DNA of 64,000 nt, taken from positions 62,001-126,000 of the forward strand of contig NZ_JAFCLN010000013.1 in NCBI RefSeq assembly GCF_018129385.1. The letters are read 5' to 3'. Below the pieces are notes generated by a model, which was not told the DNA's origin, searched no databases, and saw only the letters and a list, made by a program, of their open reading frames with translations. Both the position numbers and the translations under genes were made by a program. Source of the DNA: Bradyrhizobium lablabi (lineage in GTDB: Bacteria > Pseudomonadota > Alphaproteobacteria > Rhizobiales > Xanthobacteraceae). The number at the start of each line of letters is the position of its first letter. Within the stretch, counting starts at the first letter, position 1. Below are positions 35,589 to 44,818 of this stretch, piece after piece.

Positions 35589-36254
35589 ATGAGCGACCTG
35601 AAGCCGCTGAAACTCGATATCGTCTCCGACGTGGTCTGCCCCTGGTGCTACATCGGCAAGCACCGCATCGAGGAGGCGCTGGCGCTGGTGCCTGACGTTC
35701 CCGTCGAGGTGCACTGGCGGCCGTTCTTCCTCAATTCGTGGGTGCCGCGCGAGGGCATCAGCCGCGAGGAATATCTCACGGCAAAGTTCGGCTCGGTCGA
35801 AGCCTATAAAGGCATCGCCGGCCGCGTGGTTGCCGCCGCCACCGAGGAGGGGCTGAGCTACCACCCCGAACGCGTCAAGCGCCAGCCCAACACCATCGAT
35901 TGCCACCGCCTGATCCACTGGGCCGAAGCGATCGGCAAGGCCGCCGAGATGAAGCAGCGCCTGATGGAATTGTATTTTCGCGACGGCGGCGACCTCACCG
36001 ACATCAACGTGCTGGTGCAGGCGGCCGCCGATGTCGGCCTCGATGCCGATGACGTGCGCAGGCGTCTGGCCACGGACGAGGACGTCGCCGAGATTTCCGC
36101 TCAGGCGCAGGAGGCTTCCGACAAGGGCATTTCCGGCGTGCCGACCTTCGTGTTCGCCCAGAAGTATGCGGTATCCGGCGCGCAGCCAGCCGAGCAGCTT
36201 GCCCGCGCCATCCGCCAGGTATCTGCGGAGATCAACGCGCAGGCGGCGGAGTAG
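35589..36254 (+). CDS. DsbA family (FrnE-like) thiol oxidoreductase
   Basis: 221 residues from the ATG at 35589, which has GGAGGA upstream. Thioredoxin fold with the active site CPWC at 17-20 (DVVCPWCYIGK), an inserted helical domain and the cis-Pro loop GISGVPTFVF (~186-195). Without a signal peptide it is a cytoplasmic FrnE/HCCA-isomerase-type member, not periplasmic DsbA. GCCCGGC/GCCGGGC forms a hairpin after the stop. Confidence 0.9.
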   Translation: MSDLKPLKLDIVSDVVCPWCYIGKHRIEEALALVPDVPVEVHWRPFFLNSWVPREGISREEYLTAKFGSVEAYKGIAGRVVAAATEEGLSYHPERVKRQPNTIDCHRLIHWAEAIGKAAEMKQRLMELYFRDGGDLTDINVLVQAAADVGLDADDVRRRLATDEDVAEISAQAQEASDKGISGVPTFVFAQKYAVSGAQPAEQLARAIRQVSAEINAQAAE

Positions 36255-36280
36255 CGATCACATCAGCGACAAGTCTTGAT

Positions 36281-36303
36281 GCCCGGCCGAAAGCCGGGCA
36301 TTC
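36281..36303 (+). terminator. possible hairpin terminator
   Basis: The perfect 7-bp stem GCCCGGC-CGAAAA-like loop-GCCGGGC is followed by ATTCGTTT. The T-tract is weak, so this is only a moderate candidate for ending the FrnE-like transcript. Confidence 0.5.
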
Positions 36304-36341
36304 GTTTGAAGAAGCAACGACAATAACTCTGGGGAGACGTC

Positions 36342-36980
36342 ATGATCTACGAACTGCGAACCTATACCGTTCGGCCAGGCACGCTCGGCGACATCGTGAA
36401 AGCGGCGAGCACCGTGTCGCGCGACATCCGCGGGGATAATTTCGGCAAGCTCGAGGGCTACTGGCTAACCGAGATCGGGCCGCTCAATCAGGTTCTCCAT
36501 ATGTGGAGCTACACCGACCTCAACGAGCGCGCGCGGCTGCGCGCCGAGCTTGCCAAGAATCCGCGCTGGGGCAGCGAATACATTCCGCTGATCCGCCCGC
36601 TGCTGGTGCGCCAGGAGGTTCGCCTGATGAACGCCATCCGCCCGCCGGTCGCGCCGGCTTCAGGCGGCAACCTCTATGAATTGCGTGCCTACCGTGCGAA
36701 GGCCGCAGGCGGCGCGAAGCAATGGCTTGACGAGTTCACCAAGGTGCTGCCGGAGCGCGAAAAATATTCGAAGATCGTCGGGCTCTGGCAGACTGACGCG
36801 GGGCAGCCAAACGAGCTATGCCACATCTGGGCCTATCCCGACCTCAATGCCCGCGCCAAGGCGCGCGGCGATGCGATGAAGGATCCGGCCTGGCAGGATT
36901 TCCTCACCAGGGGTCCGGGCTTACTGGAGGAGATGCACTCCACCATCATGCTGCCCGCGCCGCACTCGCCGCTGAAATGA
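36342..36980 (+). CDS. NIPSNAP family protein
   Basis: 212 residues made of two ferredoxin-like NIPSNAP repeats: MIYELRTYTVRPGTLGDIVK ... VLHMWSYTDLNERARLRAEL (1-100) and NLYELRAYRAKAAGGAKQWL ... LCHIWAYPDLNARAKARGDA (~108-212). Bacterial members are small dimeric alpha/beta barrels without settled function. GGGGAGACG precedes the ATG. Confidence 0.88.
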   Translation: MIYELRTYTVRPGTLGDIVKAASTVSRDIRGDNFGKLEGYWLTEIGPLNQVLHMWSYTDLNERARLRAELAKNPRWGSEYIPLIRPLLVRQEVRLMNAIRPPVAPASGGNLYELRAYRAKAAGGAKQWLDEFTKVLPEREKYSKIVGLWQTDAGQPNELCHIWAYPDLNARAKARGDAMKDPAWQDFLTRGPGLLEEMHSTIMLPAPHSPLK

Positions 36981-37052
36981 GGCGGATGGCGACGCCCCGT
37001 TCGTGACGTGTTAGGGTGCGCTAGCGGATCGTGAGTGTCCCCTGGAGGCGCC

Positions 37053-38012
37053 ATGCGACGCCGGGATTTCGTCACCCTTGTTGCGCGTGCGGCTGCGTTG
37101 TGGCCGGGCATGGCGTTTGCCCAGCGCTCGACCGGCAAGGTATGGCGTGTCGCCTACCTTCATCCCACGGGCAGTTTGCTAGTCGGCGTTTTCCGCACGG
37201 AAATGCGGAAGCTTGGCTACATCGAGGGCGAGAATCTGGTCATCGATCAACGGAGCGCAGAAGGGAAGGCTGAACGCCTGCCTTCTCTAGCACATGAATT
37301 GGTCGCGCTCCGCCCGGATGTTATTGTTGCTGTAGCAACTCCGGCCATAGCTGCCGCGCAGAGCGCCACCTCAACCATCCCCATAGTAATGGCTCCTGCT
37401 CTTGATCCGATTGGCTCGGGCTTTATCAAGAGCCTAGCCCATCCCGGCGGAAACATTACCGGTATGGCCAATATGTTTAGCGATGCCATCGGCAAGTCAG
37501 TTGAACTCCTACACACCATCCTGCCGTCAGCCAAGCGCGTCGCCGTGCTGATGTCCAATAATCCGACCCATCCGCAGTTATTGGAGTTGGCGGAAGTTGC
37601 CGCAAAAACGTTAGACCTCGCGGTGGTTCCGGTGATCGCTCCCACGCCTGGCGATCTCGAGTTGGCGTTTAACAGGATGAGGCAGGAAAACTGCGACGCT
37701 TTGCTTGTGCTTGGTGATCCAATCCGACCGACGATCGTTTCGTTGGCCGCGAAAACAAGAATGCCGACAATCTATCAAATCGCTTCTTTTGTTGATTTGG
37801 GCGGGCTAGCGAGCTACGGCCCGGATTTTCAGGTGATTTATCGCAAGGCGGCGCAATACGTCGACAAAATCATCAAAGGAGCTAACCCAGCTGAACTCCC
37901 CGTGGAGCAGCCCGTCGTTTTTGAACTTGCTCTAAACCTCAAAACAGCCTCGGCGCTCGGCCTGACCATTCCCGATCATCTTGTGGCCCGAGGTGATAAG
38001 GTGATCGAATGA
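37053..38012 (+). CDS. ABC transporter substrate-binding protein (COG2984 type), orphan
   Basis: 319 residues from the ATG at 37053 with GGAGG upstream. The N-terminus MRRRDFVTLVARAAALWPGM is a twin-arginine-like leader cleaved near AFAQ. The mature protein has the family blocks VWRVAYLHPTGS, GYIEGENLVIDQRSAEGKAE, PVVFELALNLKTASALGLTI and an end in DKVIE. No permease or ATPase gene is nearby, which is common for this expanded family in Bradyrhizobium. GC is visibly lower than the neighbours, suggesting later arrival. A deleted relative is the pseudogene at 11564-11741. Confidence 0.88.
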   Translation: MRRRDFVTLVARAAALWPGMAFAQRSTGKVWRVAYLHPTGSLLVGVFRTEMRKLGYIEGENLVIDQRSAEGKAERLPSLAHELVALRPDVIVAVATPAIAAAQSATSTIPIVMAPALDPIGSGFIKSLAHPGGNITGMANMFSDAIGKSVELLHTILPSAKRVAVLMSNNPTHPQLLELAEVAAKTLDLAVVPVIAPTPGDLELAFNRMRQENCDALLVLGDPIRPTIVSLAAKTRMPTIYQIASFVDLGGLASYGPDFQVIYRKAAQYVDKIIKGANPAELPVEQPVVFELALNLKTASALGLTIPDHLVARGDKVIE

Positions 38013-38054
38013 AATTGACCGCCAGCTATCCAAATCTTGAGACAATGATAGAGG

Positions 38055-38090
38055 CGTCGTGGATGGCCGGGCAAGGCCCGGCCATGACGG
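38055..38090. repeat. short palindromic repeat (ATGGCCGGGC family)
   Basis: CGTGGATGGCCGGGC AA GGCCCGGCCATGACGG forms a near-perfect inverted repeat between two convergent genes. The longer element at 50241-50394 begins and ends with the same CGTCATGGCCGGGC / GCCCGGGCATGACG motifs. Confidence 0.65.
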
Positions 38091-38099
38091 TGGGGCGAG

Positions 38100-39044
38100 T
38101 TACGCGTCCTTCAAATAATAGTTCGCCTTCTTGCCGAGCGCGATCCGGCGCAGCACCTTGCGCATCCCCATCGAGGCGCGCAGCGGTTTGATCGCCGTCG
38201 TCACCGTCCGATAGAACGCGAGCTTTAGCGTATCGAGCGCGGGCTGTTTGCCCGGCGGCTTCTGCGGCAGGCCGATGCCGCGCAGCATCGAGTTGAAGAA
38301 GTGCAGATCGTTGAGGCGGCGCACGTCGCGCGTCTTCCAGGTGATGGCCATCGAGATCGAATGGGAATCGGCGGTGCGCACCCAGTGCGGCCACTGATAG
38401 GGCACGTAGCAGCCATCGCCCCCGAACAGATGGAATTCCTGGCCGCGTGAGGCAAACCGCTCGTCGAATTTCAGGTTGCGGTGTTTTGTCATCGAGCGCT
38501 CGATCTCGGCGTCGTCGACGATCGCGCGGTCGCTGTTGTCATAGATGGTGAAGAATTTTTCGCCGTGGATCTGGACGAAGAAATTGTCCTCGCTGTCGAG
38601 ATGGAACGGCGTGGTCGAGTTCGGCGAGGACACGAACAGAAAACCCTCGAGCTGCTCGAAGCCTGCATCCGCCAGGCTGTTGAAGCCGCGCGCGCGGGCG
38701 ACCGACAGCAGCGTGTCTTCCAGCAGTTTGCGGTACTCAACAGAGTTTTCGATGCGCTTGAGCACCATCCAGGCGCCGGCGGTCTCGATCTGCCTGACGA
38801 CGTCGACGGGATCAAGGTCGACGGAGGGGATCGCATCCGGGTCCTGACTGATCGCGACCTTGCCGGAATTATATTCGATCAGGTCGCGCGGCAGCTCCGA
38901 GGCAAGCTGCGCGATGCGCGGCAGCATCAGGAGCGGATGACCCGCCAGCTTGTGGCGGATCGCGAACGGCTTGAGCGGAAAATCCCGCCGCAGCGACTCG
39001 TTCGCTGCCGTGATCACGGGTGCAACAGCGGTGCTCGTATTCAC
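38100..39044 (-). CDS. cupin-like (JmjC-type) domain protein
   Basis: 314 residues starting at GTG 39044, which overlaps the stop of the upstream acetyltransferase gene (GTGA). The cupin_8/JmjC-like core has the metal-ligand pattern PFHLDSEDNFFVQIHGEKFF (~165-185) and HWVRTADSHSISMAITW later. Related proteins are Fe(II)/2-oxoglutarate oxygenases, although a catalytic role is not proven here. The C-terminus is basic. Translational coupling to a BioF2-type acyltransferase suggests a shared pathway, perhaps lipid or small-molecule tailoring. Confidence 0.8.
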   Translation of the reverse strand: MNTSTAVAPVITAANESLRRDFPLKPFAIRHKLAGHPLLMLPRIAQLASELPRDLIEYNSGKVAISQDPDAIPSVDLDPVDVVRQIETAGAWMVLKRIENSVEYRKLLEDTLLSVARARGFNSLADAGFEQLEGFLFVSSPNSTTPFHLDSEDNFFVQIHGEKFFTIYDNSDRAIVDDAEIERSMTKHRNLKFDERFASRGQEFHLFGGDGCYVPYQWPHWVRTADSHSISMAITWKTRDVRRLNDLHFFNSMLRGIGLPQKPPGKQPALDTLKLAFYRTVTTAIKPLRASMGMRKVLRRIALGKKANYYLKDA

Positions 39045-40279
39045 TGGGGCTTCTCCTGACCGTTGTCCTGACGCTTCTCTTTGCGCTTGCGGATGAAATG
39101 CACGGCGCGGCGGGCCGGCTCGCGGATCATGTCGCGCAAGGCCAGCGAGGCGCGGATCAGCGGCACAACGGGATCGCGCGGCCGCAGCGGTATCAGCACA
39201 TCGCCAATGGCAAGGCGCCCGCGCCAGATCGGGTTGATCATGGGATGATCGGGGGCCGCGGTGGAATCCGCTGATGCGATGGCGGGATCGGCGCACAGAT
39301 GCTGCGTTAGATCGATCGTGAGCTGGACGCCCGGCGAGAATTTTGCAAAGCGCTCGTCGACGCCGAGCTTGAAGAAGAAGGCGCGATCCCGGTGCCGCAG
39401 CACGATGCCGGCGGCCACTGGGACTTCTCCGGCGCGCAGCGTCACGATCTCGCAATTGCCGGTCTCGGCCAGCCCGGCGGTGGCCCGGCGGATAAAGGCG
39501 GCATCGCCGACATCCTGTAGCAGCGCGGTGCCGCGCCTGGCCTTCCAGCCGCTGGCTTCCAGTTCAAGGAAGATTTCCGCGGCGGCGGCGACCTCGTTCG
39601 GCGTGCGGGCGATGCAAAAACTCACCGTGCCATGCTCGGCAAGCCGGTTGCGCTGGCGGCGCAGCTCCTTGAGTTTCTTTGCACCCAACGCTTCGCGCAG
39701 CAATTCATCGGCATCCTGCCGCGCGTCGAGCGCCGCACGCAGATGCGATTGCAACAGTCGCGGACGCAAGCCGTCGCGGCGTAATTCCTCCCGGAACGCC
39801 TTCATGGCGGCGCCGTCGAGGGTGACGGCACGCAGGATCAGGGCATGCGCGCCGGCCTGGCGGGCCTGCCGCATGATTTGCAGCGCCGCGTCCTCCGCGC
39901 CCTCGCGGTCGAGCAACGGCGTGCAGAGCGTGCCATACGGATCGGCGCTGACGAAGACGGGCAGGGGAATTTTGTAGGCGCGCCACATCGGCATCACCGG
40001 CATCAGGCCGGTCAGGCGTGCGGGTGCCGCGGTGTTCCAGGCGCTGAGTGCGAGGGCGCCGATGCGGCCGCGCGCAGACGCGTTCACGGCGTGCGCCCAT
40101 TCGGGCAGGTAATAGCCGTTGGGCTCGATTGCGCGTTCGGCCAGCGCCCGCCATGGTTCGGCGGCAACGGCTGCCAGCGGTCCATAGGCAACTTTGCCGG
40201 GTGAAGCCGGCGCTCGCGCCGCCACGGCATCCTTTTGCGATGCGCGACGGACCATCGCTGTATCGGCTATATCGACCAC
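39041..40279 (-). CDS. BioF2-like/GNAT acyltransferase
   Basis: 412 residues. The central ~200-350 region fits the GNAT_6 (BioF2/CelD) domain: KKLKELRRQRNRLAEHG, EIFLELEASGWKARRGTALL and VAAGIVLRHRDRAFFFKLGV DERFAKFSPG. The N-terminal half is a diverged partner domain (GYYLPEWAHAVNASARG). Such proteins transfer acyl or aminoacyl groups in exopolysaccharide or natural-product pathways. The C-terminal tail is highly basic. First gene of a coupled pair with the cupin-like gene. Confidence 0.8.
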   Translation of the reverse strand: MVDIADTAMVRRASQKDAVAARAPASPGKVAYGPLAAVAAEPWRALAERAIEPNGYYLPEWAHAVNASARGRIGALALSAWNTAAPARLTGLMPVMPMWRAYKIPLPVFVSADPYGTLCTPLLDREGAEDAALQIMRQARQAGAHALILRAVTLDGAAMKAFREELRRDGLRPRLLQSHLRAALDARQDADELLREALGAKKLKELRRQRNRLAEHGTVSFCIARTPNEVAAAAEIFLELEASGWKARRGTALLQDVGDAAFIRRATAGLAETGNCEIVTLRAGEVPVAAGIVLRHRDRAFFFKLGVDERFAKFSPGVQLTIDLTQHLCADPAIASADSTAAPDHPMINPIWRGRLAIGDVLIPLRPRDPVVPLIRASLALRDMIREPARRAVHFIRKRKEKRQDNGQEKPQ

Positions 40280-40443
40280 GTCCCGCTTCCCCGCTCGCGA
40301 CGGTTGGGCGGACGCATTGGCGCGTCCCGCTTCCCTCGCTGATCGGGCGACGCTACTGAAAAAGATTGGAGAAACCCGCAGGGCCCGGCCGGCAAATTTA
40401 GCGGTACTATTAACCGGTCATTCACCGTGAAGCGGAGGTTCCC

Positions 40444-40872
40444 ATGGTCGCAACGTCATTTACCCCGATTGCATCAATTATCGGCGGCGCTTTGATCGGA
40501 ATCGCTGCTGTTTTGCTGATGGGTTTCAGCGGGCGGATCGCCGGGATCAGCGGCATCGCGTCGCGGCTGCTTCCACCCTATGAGGACCATGAGTTCGCCG
40601 GCAGGCTGGCGTTTATCGCCGGCCTCCTTGCAGCGCCGCTGCTGGTGCGGCTCGCGACCGGGGACCTGCCGAGCCAAACTATTCAGGCCGGCCCGCCGGT
40701 GCTGGTGATTGCGGGACTACTCGTCGGCTTTGGTTCGGTCTGGGGTAGTGGCTGCACCTCCGGCCATGGCGTGTGCGGAGTGTCGCGGCTTTCGATGCGC
40801 TCCTTCGTTGCCACCGCCGTATTCATGGCGACAGCGATCGTGACGGTTTACCTCGTTCGGCATGGAGGCTGA
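40444..40872 (+). CDS. YeeE/YedE-type transporter half, component A
   Basis: 142 residues with four helices. The conserved sulfur-transport motif GFGSVWGSGCTSGHGVCGVS (~94-113) has the Cys used in YeeE-type thiosulfate passage. In this split version two half-size proteins form the channel. Six bases separate it from the partner gene at 40878. GCGGAGG precedes the ATG. Confidence 0.85.
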   Translation: MVATSFTPIASIIGGALIGIAAVLLMGFSGRIAGISGIASRLLPPYEDHEFAGRLAFIAGLLAAPLLVRLATGDLPSQTIQAGPPVLVIAGLLVGFGSVWGSGCTSGHGVCGVSRLSMRSFVATAVFMATAIVTVYLVRHGG

Positions 40873-40877
40873 CGATC

Positions 40878-41333
40878 ATGCGCGTGCTGATTCAATTCGT
40901 GATTGGGGTGATCTTCGGCCTTGGACTGCTCGTCTCCGGCATGTCCGATCCGGCGAAGGTCCTCAACTTCCTTGATTTCGGCGGCGTCAGTGCCGGCACC
41001 TGGGATCCGAGCCTCGCCTTCGTGATGGCGGGCGCAGTCGCAGTCACGCTGATCGGCTACAGGTTGGTCTTGAAGCGACCGCGGCCTCTGCTTGCCGAAC
41101 AATTTCATGTGCCGGGCAGGGACGATATCGATCTGCGCATCGTCGTCGGGCCTGTGATCTTCGGCGTCGGCTGGGGGCTCTCCGGCTTTTGTCCGGGACC
41201 GGCGTTGACCGCGCTCGGCTTCGGCGCGCCGCGGGCGTTCCTGTTTGTCGCTGCGATGCTGGCCGGCATGATGCTGGCGCGGTGGATCGCAGGCCGCCCC
41301 GCGCGCTCCGGCATCGTCACCCCGGCTGGATGA
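40878..41333 (+). CDS. YeeE/YedE-type (DUF6691) transporter half, component B
   Basis: 151 residues from the ATG at 40878. Four to five helices; GLLVSGMSDPAKVLNFLDF (~14-32) and the second sulfur motif GVGWGLSGFCPGPALTALGF (~96-115). It pairs with component A, as in PmpA/PmpB-type systems proposed to move reduced sulfur species. No sulfurtransferase or SoxR-type regulator lies next to it, so the substrate remains open. Confidence 0.85.
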   Translation: MRVLIQFVIGVIFGLGLLVSGMSDPAKVLNFLDFGGVSAGTWDPSLAFVMAGAVAVTLIGYRLVLKRPRPLLAEQFHVPGRDDIDLRIVVGPVIFGVGWGLSGFCPGPALTALGFGAPRAFLFVAAMLAGMMLARWIAGRPARSGIVTPAG

Positions 41334-41343
41334 TATCTTTGGG

Positions 41344-42966
41344 TCAGGCGGACCGGGATATCGGCCGATGCTGGCCCGGCACCGCGGCGAGAAGCTCGCG
41401 CGTGTATTGATGTTCGGGGGCTGCGAACAAGGCGGCCGTCGCCTTCAACTCCACGATAATACCGCGTTGCATCACCGCGATGCGGTCGCAGATTTGCGCG
41501 GCGACCCGCAGGTCGTGGGTGATGAACAGCATCGAGAGGCCAAGCCGCGCCTTGAGGTCTTCCAGCAGTTTCAGCACCTGGGCCTGAACGGAAACGTCAA
41601 GCGCCGAGACCGCCTCATCGGCAACGATGACTTGCGGATCGAGCGCGAGCGCTCGGGCGATTCCGATGCGCTGGCGCTGTCCGCCGGAGAATTCGTGGGG
41701 GTAGCGTTCCATCGCGCCGGCATCGAGGCCGACCATTCCGAGCAACTCGCCGGCACGGGCGCGGGCCTGCTTTGCATCCGCGCCATGCGCGATCGGTCCG
41801 TCGCTGATGATCTGGCCAACCTTGCGGCGCGGGTTGAGCGAGGCAAAGGGATCCTGGAAGATCATCTGGATGCGGCGGCGCTGCTGGCGCAGCGCCTGCC
41901 CATGCAGCGCGGTCAAGTCGATGTCACCGAGCCGGATGGTGCCGCGATCGGCCTCTAGCAACTGCATCACGAGCCGCGCGACTGAAGATTTCCCCGAACC
42001 GGACTCGCCGACAAGGCCGACGGTTTCGCCCTGAAGGATCGAGAAGCTGACGTCATAGGCGGCGCGCACCCGGCGCTCGCGCTGAAACCAGCCATTGGAG
42101 GTGACGTAGGTCTTGTCGATACCAATGACGTCGACGGCCTTGCTGCGGCCGGTCAATGGCGCGCGGGGCGGCGGGTCCATCGACGGCACGGCTGCCAGCA
42201 GAGCCTTCGTGTAGGGATGTTCGGGATGGCCGAGCACCTGTTCCGAGCGGCCCTGCTCGACAACCTGCCCATGCCGCAACACCACGACACGGTCGGCGAT
42301 ATCGGCCACCACGCCGAAATCGTGGGTGATGAACATGACCGCCATGTTGCGGTTGCGCTGGAGGTCGCGGATCAGTTTGAGGATTTGCGCCTGCGTGGTG
42401 ACGTCGAGCGCGGTGGTCGGCTCGTCCGCCACCAGAATTGCGGGCTCGAGCGCCAGCGCCATCGCGATCATCGCACGCTGACGTTGTCCACCGGACAGTT
42501 GATGCGGATAGGCGCGCACGATTCGCTCAGGCTCGGGCAGGCCGACTTCGCGGGCAAGCTCGATCGCCTTGCGCCGCCGTTCGCGCGACGTGAGCAGGCC
42601 GTGCGCCTCGAACACTTCCATCATCTGGTCGCCGATCCGCAGCAGCGGATTGAGCGCGGTCATCGGTTCCTGAAACACCATGGCGATGCGGCGGCCGCGC
42701 AGATCGCGCCAGCCATTCTCGTCGAGCGAGAGGAGGTTCTTGCCTTCGAAGCTGATGGTGCCGGATTCCGTGGTGACGCTGTCCGGCAGCAAGCCCATCA
42801 GTGCATGGGCGCACATCGACTTGCCGGAGCCGGATTCGCCGACCACGCAGACGATCTCGCCCGGATTGAGATCGAACGAGACGTTGTCAACGGCAAACGG
42901 CCGTTCGCCGCCCGGCGGCAACGCGATCCGCAAATCCTTGATCGAGACGGCGGGAGGAGCGGGCAT
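41344..42966 (-). CDS. peptide-type ABC transporter ATP-binding protein, fused DppD-DppF
   Basis: 540 residues from the ATG at 42966; the long open frame upstream is the permease gene in another frame. Two ATPase domains: the first has Walker A GESGSGKS and signature LSGGQRQR, and the second (from ~280) has GESGSGKSSVAR and FSGGQRQRIG. The oligopeptide/nickel class often ends each domain in an oligopeptide-binding C-tail (PSMDPPPRAPL, here after the first domain). Last gene of the SBP-permease-permease-ATPase operon. Confidence 0.92.
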   Translation of the reverse strand: MPAPPAVSIKDLRIALPPGGERPFAVDNVSFDLNPGEIVCVVGESGSGKSMCAHALMGLLPDSVTTESGTISFEGKNLLSLDENGWRDLRGRRIAMVFQEPMTALNPLLRIGDQMMEVFEAHGLLTSRERRRKAIELAREVGLPEPERIVRAYPHQLSGGQRQRAMIAMALALEPAILVADEPTTALDVTTQAQILKLIRDLQRNRNMAVMFITHDFGVVADIADRVVVLRHGQVVEQGRSEQVLGHPEHPYTKALLAAVPSMDPPPRAPLTGRSKAVDVIGIDKTYVTSNGWFQRERRVRAAYDVSFSILQGETVGLVGESGSGKSSVARLVMQLLEADRGTIRLGDIDLTALHGQALRQQRRRIQMIFQDPFASLNPRRKVGQIISDGPIAHGADAKQARARAGELLGMVGLDAGAMERYPHEFSGGQRQRIGIARALALDPQVIVADEAVSALDVSVQAQVLKLLEDLKARLGLSMLFITHDLRVAAQICDRIAVMQRGIIVELKATAALFAAPEHQYTRELLAAVPGQHRPISRSA

Positions 42967-42968
42967 GC

Positions 42969-43808
42969 TCAGCGACCCTGCCGCGCCAGCCGGGGATTGA
43001 GCGCGTCGTTGAGGCCTTCGCCCACGAGGTTGAGGCCGAGCACCGAGAGCAGGATCGCAAGGCCGGGAAATACCGTGATCCACCACGCCTGCCGGATCAC
43101 GGTGCGGCCGGCACCGACCATGTATCCCCAGGAGATCAAATTGGGATCGCCAAGGCCGAGAAAGGACAGCGAGGATTCCAGCAGAATGGCCGTCGCGATC
43201 ATCAGCGATGCCAGCACGATCACCGGCGACAGCGCGTTCGGCAGGATCTCGTGCCAGATGATCCAGCGGTTGGTCTGGCCGGTGACGATGGCGGCCTGCA
43301 CATATTCGCGGGTACGCAGCGACAGCACCTCGCCGCGCACCAGGCGCGCCACCGGCGGCCAGCTCACGATCGCGATGGCCGCGACGATCGAATAGATCGA
43401 CGGCTGCAGGATCGCCACCAGCACGATGGCCAGCGCAAAGCTCGGGATGGTCTGGAAGAATTCGGTGAATCGCATCAGCGCATCGTCGACGCGGCCGCCG
43501 AAATAGCCGGCGATGGCGCCAAGGGGAACGCCGACCGCCAGCGCCGCCAGGGTCGAGACCAGGCCGACCAGCAGCGACACGCGCGCGCCGTGGATGATGC
43601 CGGCGAACACGTCGCGCCCGAGCGCGTCGGTGCCGAGCGGAACGGCCGACAGCGTGAAGGGCGGCAGGAACGGCCGCTGCACCATGCGCCACGGCGAGTT
43701 CGGAAAAATCAGGGGACCGACCACCGCGACCAGGATCGCCATCACGACGATGATCAGTCCGATCAAGCCGCTAGGGTTGCGCAGCATCTGCCTGGCAAAC
43801 TGTCTCAT
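42969..43808 (-). CDS. peptide-type ABC transporter permease, DppC-like
   Basis: 279 residues from the ATG at 43808, overlapping the upstream permease's stop by four bases (ATGA). Six membrane helices. The N-terminal OppC motif (MLRNPSGLIGLIIVVMAILV) and the EAA loop (QAAIVTGQTNRWIIWHEILP) are visible, as is GTDALGRDVFAGIIHGARVS. It forms the channel with the 43805-44776 product. Confidence 0.92.
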   Translation of the reverse strand: MRQFARQMLRNPSGLIGLIIVVMAILVAVVGPLIFPNSPWRMVQRPFLPPFTLSAVPLGTDALGRDVFAGIIHGARVSLLVGLVSTLAALAVGVPLGAIAGYFGGRVDDALMRFTEFFQTIPSFALAIVLVAILQPSIYSIVAAIAIVSWPPVARLVRGEVLSLRTREYVQAAIVTGQTNRWIIWHEILPNALSPVIVLASLMIATAILLESSLSFLGLGDPNLISWGYMVGAGRTVIRQAWWITVFPGLAILLSVLGLNLVGEGLNDALNPRLARQGR

Positions 43809-44776
43809 GCCGAGTACTGGATGCGCGGGTCCACCATGCGGTAGACGAGGTCGGTGACCAGATTGAAGATCAGCACCATCGCCGAGCAGACGACGAAGAC
43901 GCCGAGCAGCAGGTTGTAGTCGCGCTGGATCAATGCCTCGTACATCAGGCGGCCGATGCCGGGCCAGGCGAACACCGTCTCCGTCAAGACGGCGCCGCCG
44001 ACCAACGTGCCAGTATGCAGGCCGGCCAGCGTCACTACCGGGAGCAGGGCGTTGCGCAGTACGTGACGGCGCTGGATCACGCGGTCGCTTAGCCCCTTGG
44101 CTCGGGCGGTCTTGACGAAATCGAGCCGCTTCACTTCCAGCATCGAGGCGCGCGTCATGCGGGTATAGGTCGCCATGAAGAACAGGCCGATCGTCATGGC
44201 CGGCATGATCAGATGCGCGCCGATATCGAGCACGCGCGCAAAACCGGTGTGACGCGCGCCGATGGTCTCGTAGCCGAAGCTTGGCAGCCAATCGAGCGTC
44301 ACCGAGAACAGCAGGATCGCCATCAGGGCGATCCAGAACAGCGGCGTGGCATAGAACACCAGCGCCATCGCGGTGATCGCGGTGTCTAGCCAGGTGCCGG
44401 CCCAGCGCGCCGCCAGCGTGCCGAACAGGATGCCAAGTACCAACGAGATAGCGAACGCCGTCATGGTGAGCAGCAATGTCGCGGGCAGGCGCTCCAGGAT
44501 CAGCTTTGACACCGGCGCCTGCTGCCGGAACGAGAAGCCGAGGTCGAAGCTGAGGATGCCTTTGACGTAAATGAAGAGCTGCTCGGGCAGCGGCCGGTCG
44601 AGGCCGAACTTCTCGCGCAATTGCTTGACGAACACCTGATCGCTGGCGCCGGCTTCGCCCGCCATCACCACGGCGGGATCGCCGGGCGCAAGCCGGATCA
44701 GGAAGAAGTTCAGCACGATGATCGCGAGCAGGACGATGACGCCCTTGACGATGCGTTGCGCAACGAAAGAGAGCAT
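43805..44776 (-). CDS. peptide-type ABC transporter permease, DppB-like
   Basis: 323 residues. N-terminal FVAQRIVKGVIVLLAIIVLN and the loop FFLIRLAPGDP of DppB-type permeases; EAA loop DFVKTARAKGLSDRVIQRRH VLRNALLP. Six helices. Second gene of the operon, 42 bases after the substrate-binding protein gene. Confidence 0.92.
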   Translation of the reverse strand: MLSFVAQRIVKGVIVLLAIIVLNFFLIRLAPGDPAVVMAGEAGASDQVFVKQLREKFGLDRPLPEQLFIYVKGILSFDLGFSFRQQAPVSKLILERLPATLLLTMTAFAISLVLGILFGTLAARWAGTWLDTAITAMALVFYATPLFWIALMAILLFSVTLDWLPSFGYETIGARHTGFARVLDIGAHLIMPAMTIGLFFMATYTRMTRASMLEVKRLDFVKTARAKGLSDRVIQRRHVLRNALLPVVTLAGLHTGTLVGGAVLTETVFAWPGIGRLMYEALIQRDYNLLLGVFVVCSAMVLIFNLVTDLVYRMVDPRIQYSA

Positions 44777-44818
44777 CAGCGATCCGTCACAGCATCAGCG
44801 CGACCGCGGCGGGCCACC

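Noticed and set aside
41344..43692. 782-residue reading of the ATP-binding gene
   Set aside because: The extra N-terminus overlaps the DppC-like permease in another frame; the ATG at 42966 gives the normal two-domain length.
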